56,091 bases of DNA from positions 1 to 56,091 of the forward strand of contig CAMVBJ010000021.1 in assembly GCA_947165675.1 (NCBI GenBank). The letters are read 5' to 3'. Under the pieces are notes generated by a model, which worked only from the letters and a program-made list of their open reading frames with translations, did not search any database and was not told where the DNA came from. The translations under genes were made by a program, and so were the position numbers. How positions within the stretch are numbered: position 1 is the first letter of the stretch; every line of letters begins with the position of its first letter. Origin of the DNA: an uncultured Prevotellaceae bacterium (GTDB lineage: Bacteria > Bacteroidota > Bacteroidia > Bacteroidales > Muribaculaceae). Positions 1-8,656 of this stretch are shown here, piece by piece.

Positions 1-353
1 CGCTGATTATCAGTCCCCATTTTTTCAAAAATCAAAGACCGCGGAAAACGGGTGCGTTTCTTGAATCGTGACTTAAGGCGCTTCCAGCCCTCGACACCTA
101 AAATGGTGAGTCCTGCATATTGAAAAGTCTTGGCCAGCCCAAAGAAAATGAACCACAACACGCCTTTGGCCACATCACTGATGGGTAAAGCCATCTGTGC
201 AAAGGAAAAAATATAGCAAGGCACACACAGGGCAAGCACAATGCCACCCGTGCGGAATGATAGCCCCGACAGCCAACGCTTGATGGCACTAATGGCACGC
301 TTGAAGGACCCTCCCGGTGCGCTTGATTGCTGAGTCAGTTTTCCGTCCTGCAT
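1..353 (-). CDS. Small membrane protein, C-terminus cut by window edge
   Basis: An open frame runs from an ATG at 353 off the left edge, giving at least 117 residues with no stop. It has a polar N-terminus (about 1-32), two hydrophobic segments (about 34-52 and 66-86, the second ending in LTILGVEGW), then a basic tail rich in Lys and Arg. This pattern looks like small two-helix membrane proteins of the transporter-suffix type, but I do not recognise it firmly. It lies downstream of rplS on the same strand, 90 bases away, so it may be read from the rplS promoter. Function unknown. Confidence 0.65.
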   Translation of the reverse strand, partial: MQDGKLTQQSSAPGGSFKRAISAIKRWLSGLSFRTGGIVLALCVPCYIFSFAQMALPISDVAKGVLWFIFFGLAKTFQYAGLTILGVEGWKRLKSRFKKRTRFPRSLIFEKMGTDNQ

Positions 354-443
354 TGTTTGTGACTGGAATAAAATAAGGGCCGGGGCTTGTGGAGTGTGCC
401 TCGGTCCTTGATTTTGTTGTTGAAAAAGACGGGAAGGGATGGA

Positions 444-809
444 TTAAGCCTCGTCCTTCTTGATGATACGGCGCTCCTTGATGCGAGCCTTCTTACCGGT
501 GAGACCACGCAGGTAATACAACTTGGCGCGACGAACCTTACCATGCTTGTTGATGGTAATGCTGTCGATAAACGGAGACTCGAGCGGGAAAATACGCTCA
601 ACACCGATGTTGTCACTAATCTTGCGGACGGTGAAACGCTTCTTCTCACCTTCGCCGTTAATCTTAATCACCACACCACGGTACTGCTGGATACGCTCCT
701 TGTTACCCTCCTTGATGCGGTATGCTACCGTGATTGTGTCACCCGGGAAAAACTGCGGGTGCTGCTTGCCTGTAGCAAATGCTTGTTCAGCAACTTTAAT
801 CAAGTCCAT
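444..809 (-). CDS. rplS: 50S ribosomal protein bL19
   Basis: The 121-residue product is bL19, a protein at the 30S-50S interface near the A-site side. The typical core is visible: an N-terminal helix, the FFPGDTITV and QYRGVVIKI strands, and the family end around [16 protein letters not shown]. The frame stays open ten codons further upstream, but MDLIKV at 809 is the usual Bacteroidota start and leaves room for the promoter at 894-923. A leader of about 80 bases is implied. The gene stands apart from the main ribosomal cluster, as is normal for rplS. Confidence 0.96.
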   Translation of the reverse strand: MDLIKVAEQAFATGKQHPQFFPGDTITVAYRIKEGNKERIQQYRGVVIKINGEGEKKRFTVRKISDNIGVERIFPLESPFIDSITINKHGKVRRAKLYYLRGLTGKKARIKERRIIKKDEA

Positions 810-893
810 TGTTATATCATTTAATGTGTTAATAATCACTTCGTAATATACACAAGCTACTCTATTTCTTGTCAGAGATTACGAAAAGCGGGG

Positions 894-923
894 CAAAGGT
901 AGTACATTTTCTTGAACTGGCAA
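894..923 (-). promoter_or_regulatory. rplS promoter, Bacteroidota type
   Basis: On the minus strand TTG (923-921), 19 bp and TACCTTTG (901-894) match the primary sigma consensus of Bacteroidota (TTG, 19-21 bp, TAnnTTTG). It reads into rplS. The -33 box sits right beside the hairpin that ends the upstream CotH gene. Confidence 0.85.
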
Positions 924-924
924 T

Positions 925-957
925 AAAAAAATGACGGTTTTTTTACCATCATTTTTT
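925..957 (-). terminator. Terminator after the CotH-dockerin gene
   Basis: Arms AAAAAATGACGGT and ACCATCATTTTTT pair with one C-A mismatch on the plus strand, which becomes a G-U pair on the minus strand, so the structure is formed by leftward RNA. It is followed by a T run in that direction and lies 42 bases past the stop of the CotH gene at 999. Confidence 0.7.
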
Positions 958-998
958 ATCACGTTCCATTGTAGCTGAGTATAGCCAGTCAATAGAGG

Positions 999-2732
999 CT
1001 ACCTGGAAAGAAGAATATCAATAATGGCATTCACGTCAGAAATTCCCACTTCGCCATCAGCATCAACATCAGCGAGCTCAAAGATATCATCATCGACAAT
1101 GCCTCGCAAGAGGATATCAATGAGGACGTTCACGTCGCTGATGCTCACCTCGCCATCCTGATTCACATCGCCTATCAGGAAGGCATGATCACTCTTGAAC
1201 TTATTCTTGTCCAAATAATCGATGCGACGATTAATCCAGTCACTCAAGTACTCCAACTCATTGGCAAAATTGAGTTCACGACCTGTGAGATCGGTGCTGT
1301 GGTTGAAAAGTTCCTCCTCGCGATAGACGGCACCATACTCACGCAACTCGTCATAGATTGTCGAGAAACGATGAATTATTCTCTTGGGTTTAAGGACACT
1401 CCTGCGCAATTGCCAGTAGCGTTTAGCGACCTGTTCACTAAACTCTGGCCAAGCCATCAATCGATTAAAAAGGCGATTACGACCGAGAGGCGAAACAGAA
1501 TCAAGATCGTTCTCTGGAGCAACCATCGGGCCACGATAATATCCGTCATCATTGGACCAATACTGTCCCATGACTGCATCAAGATCCCACACGGCAATGG
1601 TGAGTTTTTTATCCACTGCTGCGTCATAGCAGCCCCACAGGACATTTTTCCCAGTATTATCTGAAGCTAACAGCACATTAATGAAAATATAGTAATCCAC
1701 GAGCACGGGCAAATCAAAATATTCACCCACATGCTGCTGGAACTCATCGTCACTACTGTTCACCACAAAGTCGATTGCATCGCTCAAGACATGATAGTCG
1801 GTGGGATTGGCATCTTCCAGCTTGGGGTACTCCAGATCGAAGCCACACCAGTGATCCAAACTGTTATCGTAAGTTGCAGTGGCTGCAAAGAGCACCTGAT
1901 CAGTAGCCTCCTTTGCCTTCCAGAGCATGCCGTGGAACTCACCAGTAACATCGTCATATTTTTTCAACTTCATCTGTTTACGGTCCAGATACTCGGTCAT
2001 GTCACAAAATCCCCTGTACCGCTCGTTTTCAAAGACGTCAACAAGAAATCCCCTACAATAGGTCCTGGCATTAGGTTGAACATCAGAATAATAAGGTCCA
2101 GTCGTTATGTCGGCCCACAAGCCATGTGAAACCTTGTTGCGCACTCTTCCCAAATCTATCACTCCGCCATCAATGCGCCAGTGATTGTCTTTGCGCAGGC
2201 CGTAGAAAGTGACATCCATCTTCTGCAGACTGTCGTCCAGAAACTTGATATGGAAATTGTGCTTCTTGTACCATGGCCGATTGGTTGATGAGCCGGCCCA
2301 CTTGATCTTGGCATTCATCTCAAGGGTTGACTTGTCCTCGGGCACCTGCATCAACATCTCGCCCTGGACATAATCTTCACCTATGTCACCGACAAGTTTC
2401 ACAACCGGCAACGAAGTGAAACGCAGTCTTGCTGGATAACCGACCCCTCGAACCCAATAGCTGAAGGTATAGGTCGTATCACTCTTCAGTTTCCTGAAAT
2501 ACATGCTATTGGTGACATACCACGCGTCCTGGGAGACCCAGTCTACAGAATCATCAGCCACAAAGCTTAATGTGCATGGCTTGCCGAAGTAATCGGCTGG
2601 CACAGGCAACAAGTAAGTGCGCGAACGACTGTCATAGAAAGGGCGACGCCCATCTAAGACGAATTGAGCATTTAACAAATTAGCCGCAGCCAACAGCAAT
2701 ATTGCCATGCAGAAGAATCTAATTCTAATCAT
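999..2732 (-). CDS. Secreted CotH-family kinase-like protein with C-terminal dockerin pair
   Basis: A 577-residue protein with a signal peptide (MIRIRFFCMAILLLAAANLLNAQ region). Its middle is a CotH domain (Pfam CotH, an atypical protein-kinase fold known from Bacillus spore coat CotH and eukaryotic Fam20-like kinases): WKAK, the DN..KN element and WDLDAVMG, which would hold the metal-binding aspartates, are all present. The last 60 residues contain two dockerin-type calcium-loop repeats (GDVNQDGEVSISDVNVLID and ADVDADGEVGISDVNAIID). The neighbour at 2769 is a close paralogue. Kinase activity and the partner of the dockerins are inference. The start ATG at 2732 directly precedes the signal peptide. 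Confidence 0.88.
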   Translation of the reverse strand: MIRIRFFCMAILLLAAANLLNAQFVLDGRRPFYDSRSRTYLLPVPADYFGKPCTLSFVADDSVDWVSQDAWYVTNSMYFRKLKSDTTYTFSYWVRGVGYPARLRFTSLPVVKLVGDIGEDYVQGEMLMQVPEDKSTLEMNAKIKWAGSSTNRPWYKKHNFHIKFLDDSLQKMDVTFYGLRKDNHWRIDGGVIDLGRVRNKVSHGLWADITTGPYYSDVQPNARTYCRGFLVDVFENERYRGFCDMTEYLDRKQMKLKKYDDVTGEFHGMLWKAKEATDQVLFAATATYDNSLDHWCGFDLEYPKLEDANPTDYHVLSDAIDFVVNSSDDEFQQHVGEYFDLPVLVDYYIFINVLLASDNTGKNVLWGCYDAAVDKKLTIAVWDLDAVMGQYWSNDDGYYRGPMVAPENDLDSVSPLGRNRLFNRLMAWPEFSEQVAKRYWQLRRSVLKPKRIIHRFSTIYDELREYGAVYREEELFNHSTDLTGRELNFANELEYLSDWINRRIDYLDKNKFKSDHAFLIGDVNQDGEVSISDVNVLIDILLRGIVDDDIFELADVDADGEVGISDVNAIIDILLSR

Positions 2733-2768
2733 TTCTTGTCTTTTAATTGTATCTACTTTAATCCTTGT

Positions 2769-4508
2769 TTATTCAATTCCACCATACAACAATAAATCAA
2801 TCAGAGCCGTCAAGTCTGAAACACCGACACCACCCTTGCGGTTAACATCGGCATTACCAAGAACAATACCCGTGTCGTCGCCCGAGAGCAAGTAATCAAT
2901 CAAGAGCGTCAAGTCCTTCACGGTAACCCGTCCATCACCGTTAACGTCACCGCGACGATGATTAAACGTGAACTTGTCAAGATACATAATGCGACGATTA
3001 ATCCAGTCGCACATGTAGGAGAACTCGTCCTCAAAGTCAAGGTCACGTCCCGACAAATCGCGGTCACCGCTCCAGCGCTCACTCTCACGAATGAGAGCTC
3101 CACTCTTGTCAAGGTTGTCATAGATGGCCTGATAACGACTGATCAAACTATCGGGTGCCAATACCGTTTTGCGCAATTCCCAGTATCGCTCTACCACTTG
3201 ATCAAAAAAATCAGGATTCTGCTTCAATCTCATGAACAGCTTGCTGCGCGATAATAATGAGAACCGGTTCTTGGGGTCATCGAGCTCATTCTCGGGCTGA
3301 ATTTCACTTGCACGATAGTAGCCGTCACCATTATACCAGTGTTGCCCTGTCGTTGCCTCAAGGTCCCAAACAGACAAAGTCAGTTTCTTGTCAACAGCGC
3401 TATCATAGCAGCCCCAGATGATATTCTTGCAAGAATTATCAATGGCAAACAGCACATGGATAAACACATAGTAATCAACCAGGATGGGAAGATCAAAGAA
3501 TTCATCAACTTGTGTAGCGAAAGTCAAAGAATCACTTTGGTCCACAAATTTCACAGCATTGGCAAGGATGCTGAAATCCGTCGGATTAACCTCGTCAAAG
3601 TCAGGGTACATCACCTCAAAGCCAGCCCAATTCTCCGCGGTGTTATCATAAGACGCCATCGATGAGAACAAGGTCTGATCGGTACCTTCCTTAGCCTTCC
3701 ACATCAAGCCATGGAAAGCCTCTTGCGCTTCATCATACTTCTTGAGTTTCATCTGCTTGCGGTCAAGGAACTCGGTCATGTCAAAGAATCCCATATACTC
3801 GCCATTGATGAACACCTCTACATGATGACCCCGAGAATAGTTGCGTGCATTGGGCTGTGAAGCCGCATAATAAGGTGCGTTTCCAAAATCGCCCCATAAG
3901 GAATGGGCGGCCTTGTTGCGGAAACGGAGCATGTCCACAATGCCGGCATCGAGACGCCAATGATTATCATTTCGAAGTCCGAAGAAAGACACATCCATCT
4001 TTTCCATATTAGCATCAACAAACTTGATATGGAAATTGTGCTTGTTGATCCAGTCATAGGTCGTCGTTCCTCCAGCCCACTTGATACGGGCATTATAATT
4101 GAGGGATGACGATGCGTCGGGCATAGTCATCTGAACCTGACCCAGGCTATACTCGGCATTGAATGTGCCTTCAAGGCACAGGATAGGCAGATAGGTCAAC
4201 CGCAATTGGGCTTGGGTCAAGTGTCCATTGTGGGCAAACATCATGGAATAGGTTGTGTCGCCCTTGACAATCGGGAAATTGGCGACACCTTGTCTGATCA
4301 TTTTACCCCCGAGGGTCACCCAAGATACCGTGTCGTCAAATACGGCAACAGCTTGATAGGGACGACCAAAAGTCGTGTCGGGCAAAGTCAACAAGTAGGT
4401 CTTAGTCAACTTGTCATAGACAGGGCGTTTGCCGTCAAAGGTCAACTGTGCCATCATCGGCAGATGCATTGACCACAGCAACACTACAAACAGATGTTTC
4501 AGTTTCAT
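2769..4508 (-). CDS. Secreted CotH-family kinase-like protein with C-terminal dockerin pair, paralogue
   Basis: A 579-residue tandem paralogue of the protein at 999-2732, with the same order: signal peptide (MKLKHLFVVLLWSM...MAQ), long CotH domain, two dockerin-type repeats at the C-terminus (GDVNGDGRVTVKDLTLLID and ADVNRKGGVGVSDLTALID). Stretches such as DRKQMKLKKYDE are nearly identical in the two. One difference: the WDLD element of the first copy is WDLEATTG here, so the second acidic metal ligand is Glu. The second dockerin loop also has RKG in place of the acidic DxDG. I chose the ATG at 4508; the frame is open only to a TTG at 4517, which overlaps the upstream stop. Confidence 0.88.
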   Translation of the reverse strand: MKLKHLFVVLLWSMHLPMMAQLTFDGKRPVYDKLTKTYLLTLPDTTFGRPYQAVAVFDDTVSWVTLGGKMIRQGVANFPIVKGDTTYSMMFAHNGHLTQAQLRLTYLPILCLEGTFNAEYSLGQVQMTMPDASSSLNYNARIKWAGGTTTYDWINKHNFHIKFVDANMEKMDVSFFGLRNDNHWRLDAGIVDMLRFRNKAAHSLWGDFGNAPYYAASQPNARNYSRGHHVEVFINGEYMGFFDMTEFLDRKQMKLKKYDEAQEAFHGLMWKAKEGTDQTLFSSMASYDNTAENWAGFEVMYPDFDEVNPTDFSILANAVKFVDQSDSLTFATQVDEFFDLPILVDYYVFIHVLFAIDNSCKNIIWGCYDSAVDKKLTLSVWDLEATTGQHWYNGDGYYRASEIQPENELDDPKNRFSLLSRSKLFMRLKQNPDFFDQVVERYWELRKTVLAPDSLISRYQAIYDNLDKSGALIRESERWSGDRDLSGRDLDFEDEFSYMCDWINRRIMYLDKFTFNHRRGDVNGDGRVTVKDLTLLIDYLLSGDDTGIVLGNADVNRKGGVGVSDLTALIDLLLYGGIE

Positions 4509-4513
4509 CTTTT

Positions 4514-5095
4514 TCAATCTAAATATTCTTTAATATACAATTCACATGCAGCAACCAGATGGTCATACCACTCCTGGCCGTAGCGCTCGATGAGCGGTTC
4601 TCGCAGGAATTGATAAAGGCGGATGCCCTCACGGCGACCTAAGACCTCGGCACTTTTACAGATTTTCCAGCGGTCAAAATTTACCGCGTCATATCCCGGA
4701 TAACGCTTGATGCGTACGGGATAGAGATAGCAGGACATGGGTTTGCGCCACTTGATACGGCCCTCTCGATAGGCTTTCTCAATGGCACACAAGCACATGC
4801 CTCCCCGCTCATAGGTGGTAAAAACACAGTTGGCTCCACCCACGAGTTGGGTCACCAGCTCGCCCTCAACGTCAACATAGGCCACACCATTCTCGGTGAT
4901 CTGTTGTTGAGCTTGAGGCAAGAGGTCGTCCCACACTTCGGGCAGAACCGCCTTGAGCTGCTCATACTCCTCACGAGTCAATGGCGCACCCGAATCGCCC
5001 TCGATGCAGCATGCACCCAGGCAGGCATCCAGGTCACAGCAGAAGAAGCGCTCTACCAGATCAAGGCTTACCAGTGTTCCATCTATATCAAACAT
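4514..5095 (-). CDS. DUF3109 family cysteine-rich protein
   Basis: A 193-residue cytoplasmic protein matching the DUF3109 family: the start reads TLVSLDLVERFFCCDLD, followed by GACC and GDSGAPLT, the family hallmarks. Further cysteines (CVFT, CLCAIEK, SCYLYP, KICKSA) make a set consistent with a metal or iron-sulfur site, as in the related YkgJ/UPF0153 group; no biochemical role is established to my knowledge. It sits 21 bases downstream of cdaA and 5 bases upstream of the second CotH gene, so it is probably the third gene of the folP transcript. Confidence 0.85.
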   Translation of the reverse strand: MFDIDGTLVSLDLVERFFCCDLDACLGACCIEGDSGAPLTREEYEQLKAVLPEVWDDLLPQAQQQITENGVAYVDVEGELVTQLVGGANCVFTTYERGGMCLCAIEKAYREGRIKWRKPMSCYLYPVRIKRYPGYDAVNFDRWKICKSAEVLGRREGIRLYQFLREPLIERYGQEWYDHLVAACELYIKEYLD

Positions 5096-5116
5096 AACAA
5101 TCTTTTATTCGCATTC

Positions 5117-5908
5117 TTAATCATTCTCGACAAGCGCCGACAAGGCGTGTTCGAGTTCAGTGCTCGACAGATTGAGGTGCAACTCGCCCTTGTGGGCATA
5201 AGAGATGCGTCCTGTCTCCTCACTCACCACAATGGCGATGGCATCGGTGGCCTGGGAAATTCCTTTGGCCGAACGGTGGCGAAGTCCCAGATAGCGCGGG
5301 ATACTGGTGTCGTGGGACACGGGCAGGATGCAACCGGCACTCATAATCTTACTGCCAGCTATTATCAACGCACCGTCATGCAACGGGCTGTTCTTAAAGA
5401 AGATATTTTCAATCAGTCTCGAATTAATGTCCGCATTGATCATGTCGCCCGTGCGCTCATAATCAACAAGCGGAATCGTGCGCTGCACTACAATGAGGGC
5501 TCCAGTCTTTGACTTTGCCATGTTCATGCAGGAATAGACCACAGGCAGAATCCACTTCTTTTCGTCCTCAATCTCACTCTTGCTCTTGAACAGCTTCTCA
5601 AAGATCTTAAGACCCCTCCTGGAACCTAACTCAGTGAGAAAGCGCTTGATCTCGTCCTGAAACAGGATGACAAGAATAAACAAGCCGATGTCGATGAACT
5701 TGTCCATGATAGTGCCAATGAGGCGCATATCCATGATCTTGTACATCACAACCCACGCCACGACAAAAGCCAACACGCCCACAAAGATGTCGAGTGAACC
5801 CGAGTCCTTCATCGTTCGATACAGGTAAAACAGCAGCGTGGCGACCAGCAGGATATCGATCAAATCCTTGATGCTGAACAGTGTAAATATTGATGTTGCC
5901 AGTATCAT
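5117..5908 (-). CDS. cdaA: Membrane diadenylate cyclase CdaA (DacA)
   Basis: Makes cyclic di-AMP from two ATP. The 263-residue protein has three N-terminal membrane helices (about 12-30, 38-57, 66-84), a linker, and a DAC domain from about 105. The two catalytic signatures are intact: DGA at 178-180 (LHDGALII) and RHR at 210-212 (GLRHRSA). The gene follows folP after 4 bases and precedes DUF3109, so the three are likely co-transcribed. In other phyla cdaA is paired with cdaR/glmM; here folP is upstream, an arrangement I associate with Bacteroidota. Confidence 0.95.
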   Translation of the reverse strand: MILATSIFTLFSIKDLIDILLVATLLFYLYRTMKDSGSLDIFVGVLAFVVAWVVMYKIMDMRLIGTIMDKFIDIGLFILVILFQDEIKRFLTELGSRRGLKIFEKLFKSKSEIEDEKKWILPVVYSCMNMAKSKTGALIVVQRTIPLVDYERTGDMINADINSRLIENIFFKNSPLHDGALIIAGSKIMSAGCILPVSHDTSIPRYLGLRHRSAKGISQATDAIAIVVSEETGRISYAHKGELHLNLSSTELEHALSALVEND

Positions 5909-5912
5909 GATT

Positions 5913-6785
5913 TCATATCATCGTCAATGGATTATTAATGCCCTGCCGCAACAGGGTAACGAGTTTCACAGTCTCGACTGCGGCTTTCACGTCATGAACC
6001 CGCAGGATGTGAGCACCTTGTTGCAGTGCAATGGTATGGATGACCGTTGTCCCGTTCAATGCATCGTCGGCACCACAACCCAGGGGAGTATATATCATGC
6101 GCTTGCGTGACACGCCCACCAGCAGCGGGGCATTCAGTGCATGGAAAGCGCCAAGACGCCCGAGCAACTCATAATTCTGCTCGACAGTCTTGGCAAATCC
6201 GAAACCTGGATCAGCAATCACATCCGCTACACCCATCTGGCGCATCTCATCTACTCGTCGCGCCATCCACTCGAGGACTTCGGCAGCGACGTTCTCATAG
6301 TTGGTGCATGACGACATCGTTTGAGGGGTGCCACGCATGTGCATAAGCACGTAAGGCACATTCAGACCTGCCACCGTCAGGGGCATGTCATGATCGAGGG
6401 TTCCGCCTGATATGTCATTAATGATATCAGCGCCCCACTCTTCAACACAACGTCGCGCCACAGCAGCACGGTAGGTATCTACCGAGACTATCATGTCAGG
6501 GGCTTCGCGGCGTATCACCGTCAAGGCCCACTGCAAGCGCTCCATTTCACTCTGAGCATCCACCGGCTCACTACCAGGTCGGGTCGAGCAAGCGCCCACA
6601 TCGATGATGTCCGCTCCATCAGCAATCATCTGGCGCACACGTTCGGCGAGAGTAGTCTCGTCAGTGATGCGGCTACCACTATAGAACGAGTCTGACGTGA
6701 CATTAATGATTCCCATCACCCAGGGGCGGTCGATGGTCACCAGTTTGCCATGCAGATTGAGGCTATAAATCTTAAACGGTAGCAT
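5913..6785 (-). CDS. folP: Dihydropteroate synthase
   Basis: Condenses 6-hydroxymethyl-dihydropterin pyrophosphate with p-aminobenzoate in folate synthesis, and is the sulfonamide target. The 290-residue TIM barrel carries both signatures: GIINVTSDSFYSGSR near residue 25 and GADIIDVGACSTRPGS near 57, plus NDISGG, DPGFGFAKT and GVSRKRM for pterin and phosphate binding. It is the first gene of the leftward run folP-cdaA-DUF3109-CotH-CotH. A TAACTTTG box 28 bases before the ATG is the likely -7 element. Confidence 0.95.
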   Translation of the reverse strand: MLPFKIYSLNLHGKLVTIDRPWVMGIINVTSDSFYSGSRITDETTLAERVRQMIADGADIIDVGACSTRPGSEPVDAQSEMERLQWALTVIRREAPDMIVSVDTYRAAVARRCVEEWGADIINDISGGTLDHDMPLTVAGLNVPYVLMHMRGTPQTMSSCTNYENVAAEVLEWMARRVDEMRQMGVADVIADPGFGFAKTVEQNYELLGRLGAFHALNAPLLVGVSRKRMIYTPLGCGADDALNGTTVIHTIALQQGAHILRVHDVKAAVETVKLVTLLRQGINNPLTMI

Positions 6786-6813
6786 TGTTGAACAGTTATC
6801 ACATTTAAGTTTG

Positions 6814-6821
6814 CAAAGTTA
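6814..6821 (-). promoter_or_regulatory. -7 element upstream of folP
   Basis: TAACTTTG on the minus strand matches TAnnTTTG, 28 bases before the folP ATG. I see no clear TTG at the expected distance, so the -33 side is weak. Confidence 0.5.
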
Positions 6822-6844
6822 CAAAACATTTCCGAAAAATGACG

Positions 6845-6852
6845 TATCTTTG
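6845..6852 (+). promoter_or_regulatory. -7 element upstream of murI
   Basis: TATCTTTG matches TAnnTTTG, 20 bases before the murI ATG. With the folP box it forms a divergent promoter pair in an 87-base gap. No clear -33 TTG is visible. Confidence 0.55.
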
Positions 6853-6872
6853 CACTATAGAAATTAACCGAC

Positions 6873-7721
6873 ATGGCAATTACGACACAAAGCTACAATA
6901 ATGAGCAGGCTCCAATCGGGGTTTTTGACTCCGGTTTCGGCGGATTGACGATTTTGCGTGACATCAGGCGGGTATTACCTCAATATGATTATCTGTTCAT
7001 CGGTGACAACGCTCGCGCCCCTTATGGCACACGCTCGCGTGAACTGGTCTATGAGTTCACCTTGCAAGCCGTCAAACACCTGTTTGCCCAGGGTTGCCAT
7101 CTTGTTATCCTGGCTTGCAATACGGCTTCGGCCGAAGCCCTGCGCACCATCCAACAACAAGACCTACCCACCCTCGCTCCCGACCGCCGCGTGCTGGGCG
7201 TCGTGCGCCCCACGGTCGAGAAGGTGGGCGAGCTGACACGCAGTGGACACATCGGAGTTTTCGGCACTCCGGGCACTATTGCCAGCCGTAGCTACAATAT
7301 AGAGATTGAAGGAATGTATCCCAGCTACAAGGTTCATGGCCATGCCTGCCCCATGTGGGTGCCACTGGTCGAGAACCGCGAGAGCGGTAATGAGGGTGCT
7401 GACTATTTCGTGAAAAAAGACATCGATCTGCTCATGAGCGAGTGCCCCACGATTGATACGATCATATTGGGCTGCACGCATTACCCACTTCTCATCGACA
7501 AGATCAACCAGTACAGACCACAGGGCGTGAACATCATCCAGCAGGGACCCATCGTTGCCGACAGCCTGGCCGACTACCTGCACCGTCATCCCGAAATCGA
7601 GCACCATTGCAGCACGGGCGGGACATGCCGTTACTACACGACCGAGGATCCAGACCACTTCTCACCGCTGGCCAGCGTGTTTGTCAATGAGCCCGTCAAA
7701 GCCGAGCGCATCATCCTGTAA
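6873..7721 (+). CDS. murI: Glutamate racemase
   Basis: Interconverts L- and D-glutamate to supply peptidoglycan synthesis. The 282-residue protein shows the family start (IGVFDSGFGGLT), the substrate segment IGDNARAPYG, and both catalytic cysteines: Cys82 in ACNTASAE and the second in LGCTHYPLL near residue 200. Length is normal. It is transcribed alone, divergent from folP, and converges with the lipoprotein gene at 7829. Confidence 0.96.
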   Translation: MAITTQSYNNEQAPIGVFDSGFGGLTILRDIRRVLPQYDYLFIGDNARAPYGTRSRELVYEFTLQAVKHLFAQGCHLVILACNTASAEALRTIQQQDLPTLAPDRRVLGVVRPTVEKVGELTRSGHIGVFGTPGTIASRSYNIEIEGMYPSYKVHGHACPMWVPLVENRESGNEGADYFVKKDIDLLMSECPTIDTIILGCTHYPLLIDKINQYRPQGVNIIQQGPIVADSLADYLHRHPEIEHHCSTGGTCRYYTTEDPDHFSPLASVFVNEPVKAERIIL

Positions 7722-7735
7722 CACCCCCTATCGGT

Positions 7736-7793
7736 GGGACACAACATAAAACAGTTCGGGACTACAAACATCATTACGTTGTGTCCCGAACTG
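7736..7793. terminator. Bidirectional terminator with two alternative stems
   Basis: CAGTTCGGGAC (7752-7762) pairs perfectly with GTCCCGAACTG (7783-7793). A second perfect stem, GGGACACAAC (7736-7745) with GTTGTGTCCC (7778-7787), uses part of the same right arm, so the two exclude each other. The site separates murI from the convergent lipoprotein gene; leftward RNA has TTTT after the first stem, rightward RNA an A/T-rich tail. Confidence 0.6.
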
Positions 7794-7828
7794 ATTCTTA
7801 TTATTACGTCCTTATTATCTATATATCA

Positions 7829-8494
7829 TCAGCGCTTGTGAGTGCGCAACTGGAAGGAGCGCATGGTGTAGAGTTTGTCGCCGTCCGAGAAGCCGATCGA
7901 GAAGTCGGCGGTGCCGTTCTTCAGTTTCCTGGTAGCGATGACCTCGCTCTGGTAACGCACAGCCTTGCCCGGCCCCAACTCCTTGATGATGGCTGTGGGC
8001 GAGAGGTAGATTTCCTTGGTGCCACTGACGGTGATCACCGGGGCGATGTCATAGACATAGTCACGGCCTGTGTTGCGGATGATGAACACAAGACGGGCAT
8101 GCTCCTCGGCATCCAAGGTCCGGTTATTGTTATCGTCAACAAAGCGCAGCTCCTCAATGTCAAGGCTGGCATAGGGGCTGTATGCATTATTCTGGCGGTA
8201 ATCATCGGTGCCATACTCATAGTAGTAGTCCGACGAGCGGTAGTTGCCGTCATCGGTCTTAGGAGCCGTGGCCGCAGCGCCAATCATGCCTCCCACGGCC
8301 ATACCGACAACAGTACCCAAGTTATGTCCACGCGGGCCGTCGGCGATACCGCCGATTGCCGAACCAAACATGCCTCCCAGTGACGCTCCGGTCGTGGCGC
8401 CATAGAATTGACTCATCGACTGGCAACTCGACATCATCACCAGTAAAGCGGCCACCAGGGTTACACAAACACTCTTCTTCATCTTCTTGATCAT
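7829..8494 (-). CDS. Glycine-zipper lipoprotein
   Basis: A 221-residue predicted lipoprotein: a signal peptide ends in MMSSC with Cys24 as lipid site. Residues about 30-80 form a Gly/Ala-rich zipper (GASLGGMFGSAIGGIADG, VVGMAVGGMIGAAA), typical of outer-membrane-associated glycine-zipper proteins. A Tyr/Asp-rich linker follows, and the C-terminal half (from about 110) looks like a beta-rich domain with a D-rich loop (VDDNNNRTLDAEE), perhaps calcium binding. I do not recognise that half. Both neighbours point towards or away from it, so it is probably monocistronic. Confidence 0.75.
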   Translation of the reverse strand: MIKKMKKSVCVTLVAALLVMMSSCQSMSQFYGATTGASLGGMFGSAIGGIADGPRGHNLGTVVGMAVGGMIGAAATAPKTDDGNYRSSDYYYEYGTDDYRQNNAYSPYASLDIEELRFVDDNNNRTLDAEEHARLVFIIRNTGRDYVYDIAPVITVSGTKEIYLSPTAIIKELGPGKAVRYQSEVIATRKLKNGTADFSIGFSDGDKLYTMRSFQLRTHKR

Positions 8495-8590
8495 CTATTT
8501 AGAAATTTCACGTTGCTAAATTACTCATTTGCAAGAACTGTGCCAAAATTTTTCGACCAAAACAGCAATAACCTCTACTAATAGCCCCAA

Positions 8591-8636
8591 TAGCAACAAC
8601 TCTCACAGCTGTTCATGGCTGTGAGAGTTGTTGCTA
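8591..8636 (-). terminator. Long perfect hairpin after the aldo/keto reductase gene
   Basis: A perfect 19-bp inverted repeat (8591-8609 and 8618-8636) with an 8-base loop lies 20 bases past the stop of the leftward reductase gene. There is no T run on either side, so it may end transcripts imperfectly or protect the 3' end. Confidence 0.6.
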
Positions 8637-8656
8637 AGTTATAGACGTGTAGCGGC

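Noticed and set aside
387-824. Rightward open frame of 145 codons opposite rplS
   Set aside because: It lies entirely antisense to a certain ribosomal gene with strong codon structure and has no promoter or family.
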